Shown piece after piece: positions 20,791 through 28,359 of a stretch of 64,000 nt of DNA. Each line of letters opens with the position of its first letter. Position 1 is the stretch's first letter. Below the pieces are notes generated by a model that was not told the DNA's origin, made no database searches, and was given only the letters and a program-made list of their open reading frames with translations. Both the position numbers and the translations under genes were made by a program. The DNA is from Streptomyces sp. AC1-42W (GTDB taxonomy: Bacteria > Actinomycetota > Actinomycetes > Streptomycetales > Streptomycetaceae), in assembly GCF_003248355.1 (NCBI RefSeq), contig NZ_QKWY01000001.1:1-64000 (forward strand), written 5' to 3'.

Positions 20791-20952
20791 CAGGTCACAG
20801 ACCGGCTCCGAGAATTCGAAGACCGCTACAACGCCACGGCACAGCCGTTCCAGTGGAAGTTCACCACCTCCGACCTGGACGATCTGCTGGCCAGACTCGA
20901 CCAGCACCCCGCCGGCCGACACGAAGAATCCTCCGCCGCCCCGGCACCATGA
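20791..20952 (+). pseudogene. C-terminal fragment of an IS630-type transposase
   Basis: 53 codons in frame from the IS4 right end: RLREFEDRYNATAQPFQWKF, then TTSDLDDLLARLDQH and a stop at 20952. The YN...PFxWKFT...LLxRL pattern is the C-terminus of IS630/Tc1-type DDE transposases. The rest is missing upstream because the IS4 element (or a rearrangement at it) cut the gene. No start or RBS belongs to it. Confidence 0.65.
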
Positions 20953-21051
20953 TCAACCCCCGAAGGACTTACGGAGCCGACCACTAAGCTCCTCACAACA
21001 GCCGCATGATCAGCGGTGTTGCCACGACCCCTTGAATTCGCCTTCTCCCGG

Positions 21052-21110
21052 GGGCCTCTGGCCTGCTGTGCACTCGGCAGGATTCGAACCTGCAACCTTC
21101 TGATCCGTAG
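21052..21110. repeat. attL: 59-bp copy of the tRNA-Arg 3' half
   Basis: Identical over 59 bp to 35059-35117, in the same orientation. It carries the tRNA T-arm and acceptor region (GCACTCGGCAGGATTCGAAC) but not the 5' half, so it is the left junction of the integrated element and not a functional tRNA. Confidence 0.9.
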
Positions 21111-21229
21111 GATCGGGCAGGCTGTGGGGCGAGGGCTCCGCCCTCCTCCCAACTGACCGCTGATGGTCGTGATCAATGGCCCTTGTGTGCCGTCGTTGCC
21201 GTCAGGGCTGCCGTCAGCGCGCCGTGCAC

Positions 21230-22405
21230 CTATTTGAGGCCGTGCGCAGCCGCGATGTGTGGTCGCTGCGCGAGGAGGGTCTCCAGTCTGCTGTCAGGCC
21301 AGAGTTCGATGTAGGGCGCGGTGCCCTCCGAGTTGTGCCGCTCCGCCCAGGACACCGCATCAGCAGTAAATCTGCCGCTGGTAGCGATGACAATCCCTCG
21401 CACGAGCGGGGGTCCCCATAGCTTTCCTGCCGTTGCCGTCTCGCTAACGGCGGCCGCGTTGACCGAGCGGCTGCGCCAGTGCTTGGCCTGAACGATGACA
21501 CGCTCGGTGCGGACGCCACCGGAACCGTCTCGAAGAACCCGGTCCATGGAAAGGTCACGCCCTCGGTCGGGGGCACGGGTTTGCATCAGCCACTCGACGT
21601 TCTGGTGCTCCGGGATGTCTCGCAGTAGATCGTAGAGGAGCCGTTCGAACCCGTCGTCGTTCAGCAACTCCCAACGAAGCGCCAACGTGGCCGCCCCTGT
21701 GAGGTTGCCCGACGCCGCCTGTCCGAGATCGATGTCCGGGACCGGTAGCGGATCGCTGTCGCCGAGAGACTTGGCCTCGATGCCGGCACGTACAGCTGGC
21801 CAGTCGAATTCAACGATGTCCTGCCAGTCGTGCCCCTGGCTGAAGCGCATGTGCCGCTGCAGATCCCACCAGCGATCAATGCTTTCGGCGTCTTCGCCCA
21901 GGAGCCTTGCGATTTCCCCGATCGCAGTCTCGACCTCTTCGGTCTGTTCGTTTTCCAGGCGTTCAACGGCGTCTCGCGCTGTGTCTCCCAAAGCGAGGGG
22001 GAGCGCTGCGTCGACTGTCGAGACGAGTTGCTCCAGTCGACTCCGTGCCGCACGTCGGCGAGCCCGGTCCAGGCGGTATCGATAGGCGGCGAGATCCGCT
22101 CCGGGCTTCTCCCCGGCAGCATGTACGGCGGTGGGGTGCTCGCCGATGTCGAGGTAGTCGATGAAGGCTTGGCCCATTTCGTCGATGTCCGGGAGCGGCT
22201 CAGTGATGGTCCAGCCATCAATTCGCGGGAGCCCGGGGAGCAAATCCGCCCAGGCCGCCCGAAGGGCGTCGTACTGGACATCTGAGCCGCGTTGCGGGCC
22301 GGATGGGATGAACGGCTTTGCACGCTCCCACACGCTGTCCATTTTTCTCAGGTTGGCCGCCGTACGGTCCATGGCGCGCAGTAGTTCTTCGAGGTCCATG
22401 CTCAC
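21230..22405 (-). CDS. Mrr-like restriction endonuclease-domain protein
   Basis: Probable defence nuclease. I start at GTG 22405, about 10 nt after a GAGGAG box, giving VSMDLEELLRAMDRTAANLR and 391 aa; ATG 22399 is the alternative. The N-terminal 230 residues are helical and unassigned. The C-terminal 150 resemble the Mrr_cat PD-(D/E)xK fold: LLNDDGFERLLYDLLRDIPE, then the catalytic Asp in RGRDLSMDRVL and QAK in VIVQAKHWRSR. Gln instead of Glu/Asp before xK is a known Mrr-family variant. It is the first gene inside attL, 183 bp downstream of the methyltransferase on the same strand. Mrr proteins cut modified DNA, but the target here is unknown. Confidence 0.75.
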   Translation of the reverse strand: MSMDLEELLRAMDRTAANLRKMDSVWERAKPFIPSGPQRGSDVQYDALRAAWADLLPGLPRIDGWTITEPLPDIDEMGQAFIDYLDIGEHPTAVHAAGEKPGADLAAYRYRLDRARRRAARSRLEQLVSTVDAALPLALGDTARDAVERLENEQTEEVETAIGEIARLLGEDAESIDRWWDLQRHMRFSQGHDWQDIVEFDWPAVRAGIEAKSLGDSDPLPVPDIDLGQAASGNLTGAATLALRWELLNDDGFERLLYDLLRDIPEHQNVEWLMQTRAPDRGRDLSMDRVLRDGSGGVRTERVIVQAKHWRSRSVNAAAVSETATAGKLWGPPLVRGIVIATSGRFTADAVSWAERHNSEGTAPYIELWPDSRLETLLAQRPHIAAAHGLK

Positions 22406-22588
22406 AGACTCGCACTCCTCACTCGGGGCGTGGGATCTTCTCGCATCAGGAGGCGGTACATGCGCGGGATGAGTGTCGCGCGCGTGGGGAACGCTTGGCA
22501 GTCCGGCGCTCCTGACCTGCTCGTTCCCTGCCCTGAGAGCCCTCACGACCTCTGTCGGTCCACACCTGGCCCAGCGGCACCCTGGCTG

Positions 22589-23332
22589 TCAGGTGTACCG
22601 GGCCACCGTGTACGCGGTCGGACCGGTGAGGGTGCTGCCTCTGGAGCTGTCGGTCATGTCCAGGATCCCGAAGCCGACGCGCTGCGCGTACTGTTCGAGT
22701 TCGCGCGGGAAGATGACGCGTCTGCGGATCTCGTCCTGGGCCTCGTCCCCTGAGGGGAGTGCCCAGTGCCGGCGCATGGTGTTGATCTGCGTTCGCAGGT
22801 CCCACTCGTGGCGGATCGTGACGGTCGCCGGGCCGCTCGGGGTGTCGACCGTGGCGGTCATCAGTTCGGTCCCCGTGATGGGTGCGACGGGGGAGCACAG
22901 GATGAGCAGGCTGCCTTGTCTGGCGTGGGCTGCGAACGTAGCGAAGACCTGGGTGATCTCGTTGTTGTCGTGGACGTAGGCGAGGGTGTTGCCCATGCAG
23001 GTCACCACGTCCATGCACCGCCGGAGTCGCGCGGTGCGCATGTCTCCGATGCGGATGTCCAGCTCCGGCCGGGCCTGGCGGGCGTAGTCGACCATGCCGG
23101 GCTGAAGGTCCAAGCCGATGCACTCGAAGCGCTTGGCCAGGATCTCCAGATCCCTTCCGGTGCCGCATCCGAAGTCGACCAGCGTCCGGGCGTCCGGCCG
23201 GTGCGTCTCGATCAGGGTCTGACACATCCCGGCACCGGTGCTGTCGGACTGGATCACGTCGTACAGGGCCGGGTCCCGGTAGAGGAGGTTCGTCGCTTCC
23301 ACTGGTTCCGCTTCCGTGTCGTAGCCGGTCAC
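22589..23332 (-). CDS. Class I SAM-dependent methyltransferase of the RiPP-like locus
   Basis: 247 aa from GTG 23332 (MTGYDTEAEPVEATNLLYRD). The Rossmann SAM site is clear: LVDFGCGTGRDLEILAKRF (motif I) with the acidic strand CIGLDLQPGMVDYARQ. The TPSGPATVTIRHEWD segment belongs to the C-terminal cap. The start overlaps the stop of the asparagine-synthetase-like gene by GTGA, so the two are translationally coupled. The coupling suggests it acts on the product of that enzyme, perhaps as an O- or N-methyltransferase on the peptide. A small-molecule substrate cannot be excluded. Confidence 0.82.
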   Translation of the reverse strand: MTGYDTEAEPVEATNLLYRDPALYDVIQSDSTGAGMCQTLIETHRPDARTLVDFGCGTGRDLEILAKRFECIGLDLQPGMVDYARQARPELDIRIGDMRTARLRRCMDVVTCMGNTLAYVHDNNEITQVFATFAAHARQGSLLILCSPVAPITGTELMTATVDTPSGPATVTIRHEWDLRTQINTMRRHWALPSGDEAQDEIRRRVIFPRELEQYAQRVGFGILDMTDSSRGSTLTGPTAYTVARYT

Positions 23333-24801
23333 ATCAGGCTCCGCAGTCCGACCTCAAGCGCGAGGACATCGCACAGCAGATCGGGGACGGTCGGAGCGGC
23401 GTCGGCGTCCTTGCGGGCCTGAGCGAGTGCCTTGCCGTCAACGTAGCCGAGATCGACCAGGACGGACTCCTTCAGCATGTCGTCCAGTACGGGCAAGCCG
23501 TAGGAGCGCAGCCCCTTCTCCAGGACGGCCAGGAAGTTCTCCGGTTCGGCCGGCGACGCCACCGAGTCCGGCAGTCCCGCCCGCCTGATCCGCTCACGGA
23601 ACAGCGCCTTGCCTCGCTTGTACTCGTGCGGCAGCTGCTCCATGAACCGGACGATCCGCGGGTGCACGAGCGGGCTCACCGGCCAGACGCCGGCCCGCAG
23701 AAAGCCGGGATTGTGCATCCCGAACGCCATCAGGGTCGGCACCGGCAGGACGGGAATGGGCGCCAGGTGCTCGTTCACCTCGGCCAGGGCCCGAACCGCC
23801 TTCGGCCCGAGCCACGGAACGGGTTCCGGCGTCGGCAGTTCCGCATCCGTCCTGGAGTGGTGGGCGTTCACCTCGTCCCCTCCACTGCCGGTGAACATCA
23901 CCTCGCACCGTCGAGCGGCGGCCTGCTCGCGTACGACGTCGAAGGCTTCCTGGTAGAACGCCCCCGCCGGATCATGTGGTCGGCGCAGAGCGCGCACGCC
24001 ACCGGGGCAGAACGGCGGGTGCTGCACGGCGGGAATGGCCACGTCTCGGAAGCTGCAGTGATCCGCGTACGCCTGGCGGCGCTCGCGCTGCTGCCTGCCG
24101 ATGCTTCCCCCGACCAGTAAGCCGAAGCTGTGCACCTGCGCGAAGCGCGCTGCCTTCACGGCCAGGGCGACGTTCCCGGAGTCCGCGCCGCCCGACAGTT
24201 CGACGCCCACGCACCCCGTAGCGCTCGGCGCTTCGCGGATCACGTCGGTCAGCAACTCGTCGAGCATGGCGAGTGGATCGACACCGGGACGCAGCGTGCG
24301 CGGCGACAGGACGTGTTCGGCGGGCTCCGGGTAGTGGATGCCGAGTCCGGCGGCGGTGAACGTGGCGGACGCCCGCTCAGTGAGGCGGTAGACGCCCTCG
24401 AACAACGTCTCGGAGGTGTAGCGATGCTGCCTGGTCAGCGTCCGCGCCACGACACGCGGCGCCAGGCGGTCAGCCGATAGATGCGGCCCCAGTGCTGCCA
24501 CGTCCCATGACGCGTACAGCTCGCCGGACTTCTCCATCAGATACAGCGGAGCCGTGCCGAAGACGCCCGCCGTGAGACGGACTTCCCCGGCCGTCATGAC
24601 GACCTCGACGAAGTCGGCCTCGCCCCGCTTGCACTCCTTCACCCTCATCCGCACATATGGCGCCTGGTCGTCGCGGGCCTCCATGACCAGCGTGGACACG
24701 TTCGCGGGCTCGATCCAGCTTTCGCCGTTGACCCAGCGACCTCCTTCCGGCCTCCATCGGGGCTCCTGGAGATCGGCCAGGCGCAGACGCATCGACAGCA
24801 T
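23329..24801 (-). CDS. Asparagine-synthetase-like macrolactam cyclase of a putative RiPP locus
   Basis: ATP-dependent amide-forming enzyme of the AsnB/lasso-cyclase (McjC) type. I start at ATG 24801, which has a GGAAAGGG box (MLSMRLRLADLQEPRW). ATG 24822 is possible; the longest reading frame, to 24909, would overlap the precursor. The N-terminal amidotransferase-like domain lacks the Cys2 nucleophile of AsnB, so it does not hydrolyse glutamine. The PP-loop is VELSGGADSGNVAL near residue 190 and the second ATP-pocket motif is TGSGGDEVNAHH. It is closest in style to the albusnodin/ikarugamycin family of macrolactam cyclases (recalled, not searched). It lies downstream of the 39-aa precursor and is coupled to the methyltransferase. 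The reaction product is inferred. Confidence 0.8.
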   Translation of the reverse strand: MLSMRLRLADLQEPRWRPEGGRWVNGESWIEPANVSTLVMEARDDQAPYVRMRVKECKRGEADFVEVVMTAGEVRLTAGVFGTAPLYLMEKSGELYASWDVAALGPHLSADRLAPRVVARTLTRQHRYTSETLFEGVYRLTERASATFTAAGLGIHYPEPAEHVLSPRTLRPGVDPLAMLDELLTDVIREAPSATGCVGVELSGGADSGNVALAVKAARFAQVHSFGLLVGGSIGRQQRERRQAYADHCSFRDVAIPAVQHPPFCPGGVRALRRPHDPAGAFYQEAFDVVREQAAARRCEVMFTGSGGDEVNAHHSRTDAELPTPEPVPWLGPKAVRALAEVNEHLAPIPVLPVPTLMAFGMHNPGFLRAGVWPVSPLVHPRIVRFMEQLPHEYKRGKALFRERIRRAGLPDSVASPAEPENFLAVLEKGLRSYGLPVLDDMLKESVLVDLGYVDGKALAQARKDADAAPTVPDLLCDVLALEVGLRSLM

Positions 24802-24824
24802 GTCGTCCCTTTCCGAAGTCATGC

Positions 24825-24858
24825 GGCGGGGCGGGGCCGCGAACGACCCCGCCCCGCC
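24825..24858 (-). terminator. Strong hairpin between the precursor and cyclase genes
   Basis: Perfect 12-bp GC stem (GGCGGGGCGGGG with CCCCGCCCCGCC) and a 10-nt loop, immediately between the precursor stop (24875) and the cyclase start. A partial terminator here would give much more precursor than enzyme mRNA, a common RiPP arrangement. Confidence 0.7.
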
Positions 24859-24874
24859 TGGCGCCAGCCCTGGA

Positions 24875-24994
24875 TCACTTGGAGCAGTGGTCGCCGTTGT
24901 TGTCGCCACCGCCGGGCATCTTGTCGAGCAGCGTGGCCTCGACGGCCGGGACGCCGGTGATCAGGTCGCCGGTGAACAGCTCGTCCACGTTCAT
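24875..24994 (-). CDS. Putative RiPP precursor peptide, 39 aa
   Basis: Short gene with a very good RBS (AAGAGGAGAACACG before ATG 24994). It reads MNVDELFTGDLITGVPAVE, then ATLLDKMP, then GGGDNNGDHCSK and stop. The first 27 residues are acidic/hydrophobic and leader-like. The last 12 are Gly/Asp/Asn-rich, begin with Gly and contain Asp at core positions 4 and 8, suitable for an N-terminal Gly to Asp side-chain lactam of 8 residues if cleavage follows Pro27. The Tyr/Pro/Leu leader motif recognised by lasso RRE proteins is absent, and no B1/B2 protease gene is nearby. It is flanked by hairpins on both sides and followed by a cyclase-like gene. Precursor identity is an inference from size, RBS and context. 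Confidence 0.72.
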   Translation of the reverse strand: MNVDELFTGDLITGVPAVEATLLDKMPGGGDNNGDHCSK

Positions 24995-25049
24995 CGTGTT
25001 CTCCTCTTACGGTTGAAACGGACCCCGCGGCTGATGCTGCGGAGTTGAT

Positions 25050-25092
25050 CCCGTCCGGCTGCCGGCCCTTACGAAGAAGGCGGCCGGACGGG
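25050..25092 (-). terminator. Hairpin upstream of the precursor gene
   Basis: Perfect 10-bp arms CCCGTCCGGC and GCCGGACGGG around a 23-nt loop, in the 163-bp gap between the small membrane gene and the precursor. It may terminate the upstream pair or form part of the precursor 5' UTR. A second, weaker stem (CTCCCT with AGGGAG, 25117-25156) lies just upstream. Confidence 0.55.
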
Positions 25093-25157
25093 TACCCACC
25101 GCTTCCGGCGGTAGGCCCTCCCTCGCCACACGTGGGGTTGTATGTGGCAGGGAGAAG

Positions 25158-25271
25158 TCAGGTGGGGGTGGAGGCGGCGGCCACTCCCAGGACGAAGCCG
25201 CTCGATGCAGAGATGGTGATGATCAGCAGCAGTCCGGCGTAACGGCCGACGACTGCGACTAACCGCCTCAC
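25158..25271 (-). CDS. 37-aa hydrophobic peptide with signal-like sequence
   Basis: GTG 25271 overlaps the previous stop (GTGA), so translation is coupled. The peptide is VRRLVAVVGRYAG, then the hydrophobic stretch LLLIITISASSGFVLGVAAA and the tail STPT. It has a basic N-terminus, one membrane-spanning stretch and an AxA-like end (VAAAS), so it could be a small membrane protein or an exported peptide cleaved near the tail. It is too short for family assignment. The neighbouring TPR regulator makes an exported signal peptide a reasonable idea, but there is no direct evidence. Confidence 0.55.
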   Translation of the reverse strand: MRRLVAVVGRYAGLLLIITISASSGFVLGVAAASTPT

Positions 25272-25495
25272 AGACGCTCTCCGCGACTGCGCTCGTTCGC
25301 CCTGCGCACGGCGGCGCTCATCTCGGCCGCGGCGTCCTGAGGCTCGGGACGGCTGTGCTGCGGGCACTCACACGGCGGGAACAGGTTCGAGCCCGGCGGC
25401 GGGTCCGCGCCCTCGTAGGTGTCGATCCTCAGCACCCCGTCCGCGCCCCGCTCTTCGGTCAACTGGGCCAGTCGGGCCCGCGCTTCGCTTTTCAT
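25268..25495 (-). CDS. Hypothetical 75-aa hydrophilic protein
   Basis: ATG 25495 directly follows GAGGG (MKSEARARLAQLTEERGADG). It is charged and mostly helical at both ends. Its middle is a Pro-rich segment with PPCECPQHS, where two Cys and a His could bind metal. It is the first gene of a leftward run (75 aa, 37 aa, precursor, cyclase, methyltransferase) and is divergent from the XRE-TPR regulator. No function is recognised. Confidence 0.6.
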   Translation of the reverse strand: MKSEARARLAQLTEERGADGVLRIDTYEGADPPPGSNLFPPCECPQHSRPEPQDAAAEMSAAVRRANERSRGERL

Positions 25496-25644
25496 CCCTC
25501 AGTCCCTCAGACGATGGCTGCGGCGAGGTCTCGCCGTTCCCTGCTGCCTCTACGCAACCGCGTGGCCACGCACAGCGGTACCGTTGCAGCAGCGCCGGGA
25601 CTTCAAAGCCTTGAAAGTTCGCAAGGGCACGGGGAGTTGAGGGC

Positions 25645-26988
25645 ATGGCCACGCGTGAACCGAACGGGGCGCTCGGGCGCCTGCTCGCCGAGAGTCGCTG
25701 GACCTATCGCCAGTTCGCGCGGGCGGTGAACCGCGTGGGCACCGAGCTGGGCACGCCCCTGCGATACGACGAGTCGGCGGTGAGCCATTGGCTGGGCGGC
25801 ACCGTGCCGCGCGGGGCCGTGCGGGTGTGTGTCCTGGAAGCCCTCTCTCGGCGTCTGGGGCGGCCCGTGACGCACGCTGAGGCCGGTCTGCCTGTTCCCC
25901 GCGATCACTCCTCCTCGACAGCCGCGGATACCGTGGAGGGGCTGATCGACCTCGGGAGGCAGGACATGGACCCATCGCGCCGCAGTGTCCTGGGGGCCGG
26001 CCTGTTCTCTGTCGCCCTCACGATTCCCGGGTGGCCGGATGTCATCGGCCGTGCCGAAGCGGTCCAGTCCGGCCGCGCCCGCCGGATCGGCATGAACGAA
26101 GTGGGCATGGTCGTCGCCATGACCGAGCGCGTCTCGGAACTGGACGACCAGTTCGGCGGTCGCCACGCGCGCCCCATGGCGGCCTCGTTCATGGTGAACA
26201 CCGTGGCGTCCTACCTGCGCGCCGACGCCCCCGACGACGTGCGGAAGGCCATGCTGTCCGCGGCCTCGGACCTGCTGTACCTGACCGGCTACATGGCCGT
26301 GGACGAGGGGCTGCACGGCCTCGCGCAGCGCTACTACGTCAAGGCACTGGAACTGGCGGGCGCCGCCGAGGACCACCTGACCTACTGCACGACTCTGCGC
26401 GGCATGAGCGTCCAGGCGATCGATCTCCGTCACGGGGGAAAGGCCATGGAGCTGGCAGACGCCGCAGCAGCGGCCTCCCCGAAGGCCGGGCCTCGCATGC
26501 TTGCCTTCCTCGCCGGCCAGCAAGCACACGCCGCCGCGCAGACCGGCGATCGGACTCGGGCGCTGCGGTACATCCGGGAGGCCGAGACCGCCATGGACCG
26601 TGCCGAGTCGCGCGGCAAGGCGTTCGGCTCGTACGACCCGGCGTCGCTCAACTACCACATCAGCCAGGTTCGTTACGAACTCGGCGACGTCTCCGGCGCC
26701 ATCGAGGCCATGCAGCAGTCCGACAAGGTGCGCTACAGCGTCTACCGCCGCGCGCGCGTCCGACACCGCGCCATGCTGGCCGAACGGCAACTGGAGGTCG
26801 GCCACCTGGAAGCGGCCTGCGACACCTGGCACCAGGCGCTCGACGACTACCCCATGGTGCAGTCCGGCCGAGCCGACGACCGCGTCAGAACCATGTTCGG
26901 CCTCCTCCGGCCGCACCTGAAGAACACGACCGCGAAGGACCTCTACGACCGCGCACGAACGGTCGCCCCGCCTTCCCTGGCCATCTGA
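25645..26988 (+). CDS. XRE-type HTH regulator with C-terminal TPR-like domain
   Basis: 447 aa from ATG 25645. Residues 10-65 form the helix-turn-helix (LAESRWTYRQFARAVNRV and YDESAVSHWLGG). Residues 130-440 are helical repeats of TPR character, for example GLAQRYYVKALELAGAAED, LRYIREAETAMDRAE and HLEAACDTWHQALDDYP. This HTH-plus-TPR layout is shared with Streptomyces regulators and, in outline, with peptide-sensing RRNPP proteins. It is transcribed away from the RiPP-like operon across a 149-bp gap containing the inverted repeat TTCAA-AGCC-TTGAA (about 25600-25613), a possible operator. It probably controls that operon. Confidence 0.75.
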   Translation: MATREPNGALGRLLAESRWTYRQFARAVNRVGTELGTPLRYDESAVSHWLGGTVPRGAVRVCVLEALSRRLGRPVTHAEAGLPVPRDHSSSTAADTVEGLIDLGRQDMDPSRRSVLGAGLFSVALTIPGWPDVIGRAEAVQSGRARRIGMNEVGMVVAMTERVSELDDQFGGRHARPMAASFMVNTVASYLRADAPDDVRKAMLSAASDLLYLTGYMAVDEGLHGLAQRYYVKALELAGAAEDHLTYCTTLRGMSVQAIDLRHGGKAMELADAAAAASPKAGPRMLAFLAGQQAHAAAQTGDRTRALRYIREAETAMDRAESRGKAFGSYDPASLNYHISQVRYELGDVSGAIEAMQQSDKVRYSVYRRARVRHRAMLAERQLEVGHLEAACDTWHQALDDYPMVQSGRADDRVRTMFGLLRPHLKNTTAKDLYDRARTVAPPSLAI

Positions 26989-27164
26989 CTTGGGCCGTTG
27001 GCGACCTCAGCCACAGAAAGTCAGCCACGACGGCGGGTGCGCCGACCGATCACCCGCCACGTGTGTCTCCAGCAACCACCCACCGGCCCCAGCCACGCTT
27101 CCCCAATCCGTCACGGCCTCGACCCCGTCCCGGCCTGAGCGCTGCCGCCGGCCTCGCCTGACGA

Positions 27165-27434
27165 ATGGGCAAGGGCCGGCTGCCCGGCGCACGGCTGGAT
27201 GAACGGCAATCCGCGGTGACCGGTGCGGACTTGGCATGCATCCCGCTCCTGCTGGCCGTGCTCGTCGTGGGGCGGCTGGCGGGGTTCTTCACGGGTCTGG
27301 CTGCCCGCTTCTCGGGCTTTTGCGGCGCGAGCGGGCGGGGGCCGTCGCGGGCGGTGGCGGAGACATGGAGCCGGCGGCGGCCTGGGGCCGCCGCGCCGCG
27401 CGGCCCGCGTCAGCGGGCCGCCTTGATCCAGTAA
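27165..27434 (+). CDS. Possible small membrane protein (doubtful)
   Basis: An open frame of 89 codons from ATG 27165, or from GTG 27216, which gives VTGADLACIPLLLAVLVVGR. The hydrophobic stretch continues LAGFFTGLAARF before a basic tail. No good RBS is seen and GC-rich DNA easily produces such frames. I list it because similar one-helix proteins occur in AICEs. Low certainty. Confidence 0.25.
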   Translation: MGKGRLPGARLDERQSAVTGADLACIPLLLAVLVVGRLAGFFTGLAARFSGFCGASGRGPSRAVAETWSRRRPGAAAPRGPRQRAALIQ

Positions 27435-27957
27435 AGAAACTTTGGACAGCTCACCCCTTCGGCGGCTCCGGCCGGTAGGGAGTGGGCTGTTTTGCCATGT
27501 CTCGCCCAACTCACCGCATGATCAGCCTGTTTCATGACGGTCTGTTCGCGGGATCGCAGAAAAGTATCCACAGGCGAACCGTTGCATGGTGGGGCTGTGG
27601 AAAAGTCGACGGCTTATCTGGCGATATGTGAGCCAGGTCACGAGGGGGCGGTGTCACACCGACGGGGTTCTTCCGCACCTGTTCCAAGTGCAGGGGGCGA
27701 CTCGTCGCGGCGGTGGTGTCCGCTCTCGATGATCCGCTGTCGCGCACGCCGGAGGGTCCGAAGATGTCAGGCGCGGAAGGGGGCGGAAGTGACCGGCGTC
27801 ACATTTGATCAGGGTCACACACACCCCGGAAAACCGACCTCTATAGGCGATCCCTGAAATCGGGGCGGCGGAACATAGCCGACGATCGCCGGTTAGTCAA
27901 ACCGGCGCTTCTCCAGACCCTTGATGCACTGCCCGGACGACTGGAAGGACAAGCAGC
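27435..27957. other. AICE noncoding region with DnaA-box-like sites
   Basis: 523 bp without a convincing gene and less GC-rich than the flanks. It holds two opposed near-consensus DnaA boxes, GTATCCACA (27564-27572) and TGTGGAAAA (27596-27604), and a perfect 8-bp stem (CGCCGGTT with AACCGGCG, about 27888-27908). It could be a promoter or replication control region; nothing more can be said. Confidence 0.45.
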
Positions 27958-28359
27958 ATGAGCGCACAGAAGGGGCGCCGTCCCGTGAGGCGGGACGCGA
28001 AGGAAGGTTTCTGCCCGCCCGGCGGGAGCGCTGGGCCATGGCTCTCGAACCTGTCCGGTTCGGCCGGTAGACCTGGCTCAACAACCGCGGTGACGGCATG
28101 CCTTACGGCACGGGCAAGCCCTGATCCGCCGGTGGATCATCGCTGGGCAAGCCTTCGGGCAAGCCCCCGGCGGTTGGCTGAACTCGACACGCAACAACGG
28201 CGCGACAACGAACGGGTGGAAATGAACGAGCGCGAGGCAGAGCTGATAGCGGCGAAGCTCAAGGAAGTCGAAGACAAGGTGGCGCGACTCGAAGATCTGA
28301 CGCGCCGGATGCTCGAAAACGCTCGCGCTACTTCTTCGGCGGGTTCTTCGCCTCGGTGA
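27958..28359 (+). CDS. Hypothetical AICE protein with C-terminal coiled coil
   Basis: 133 codons from ATG 27958, preceded by GGAAGGAC. The N-terminal two-thirds (MSAQKGRRPVRRDAKEG onward) are low-complexity and unconvincing. The last 50 residues, from RRDNERVEMNEREAELIAAK to LEDLTRRMLENA, are a good coiled coil. A shorter gene starting at GTG 28216 may be the real one. Its 3' end overlaps the GntR gene tail by 32 bp in convergent orientation. No known family recognised. Confidence 0.4.
   Translation: MSAQKGRRPVRRDAKEGFCPPGGSAGPWLSNLSGSAGRPGSTTAVTACLTARASPDPPVDHRWASLRASPRRLAELDTQQRRDNERVEMNEREAELIAAKLKEVEDKVARLEDLTRRMLENARATSSAGSSPR

Noticed and set aside
21052..21110. Second tRNA-Arg at attL
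   Set aside because: Only the 3' half is present; the 5' half and anticodon stem are missing.
28328..28359. Functional overlap of the convergent coiled-coil ORF and GntR tail
   Set aside because: Probably incidental; the plus ORF itself is uncertain.
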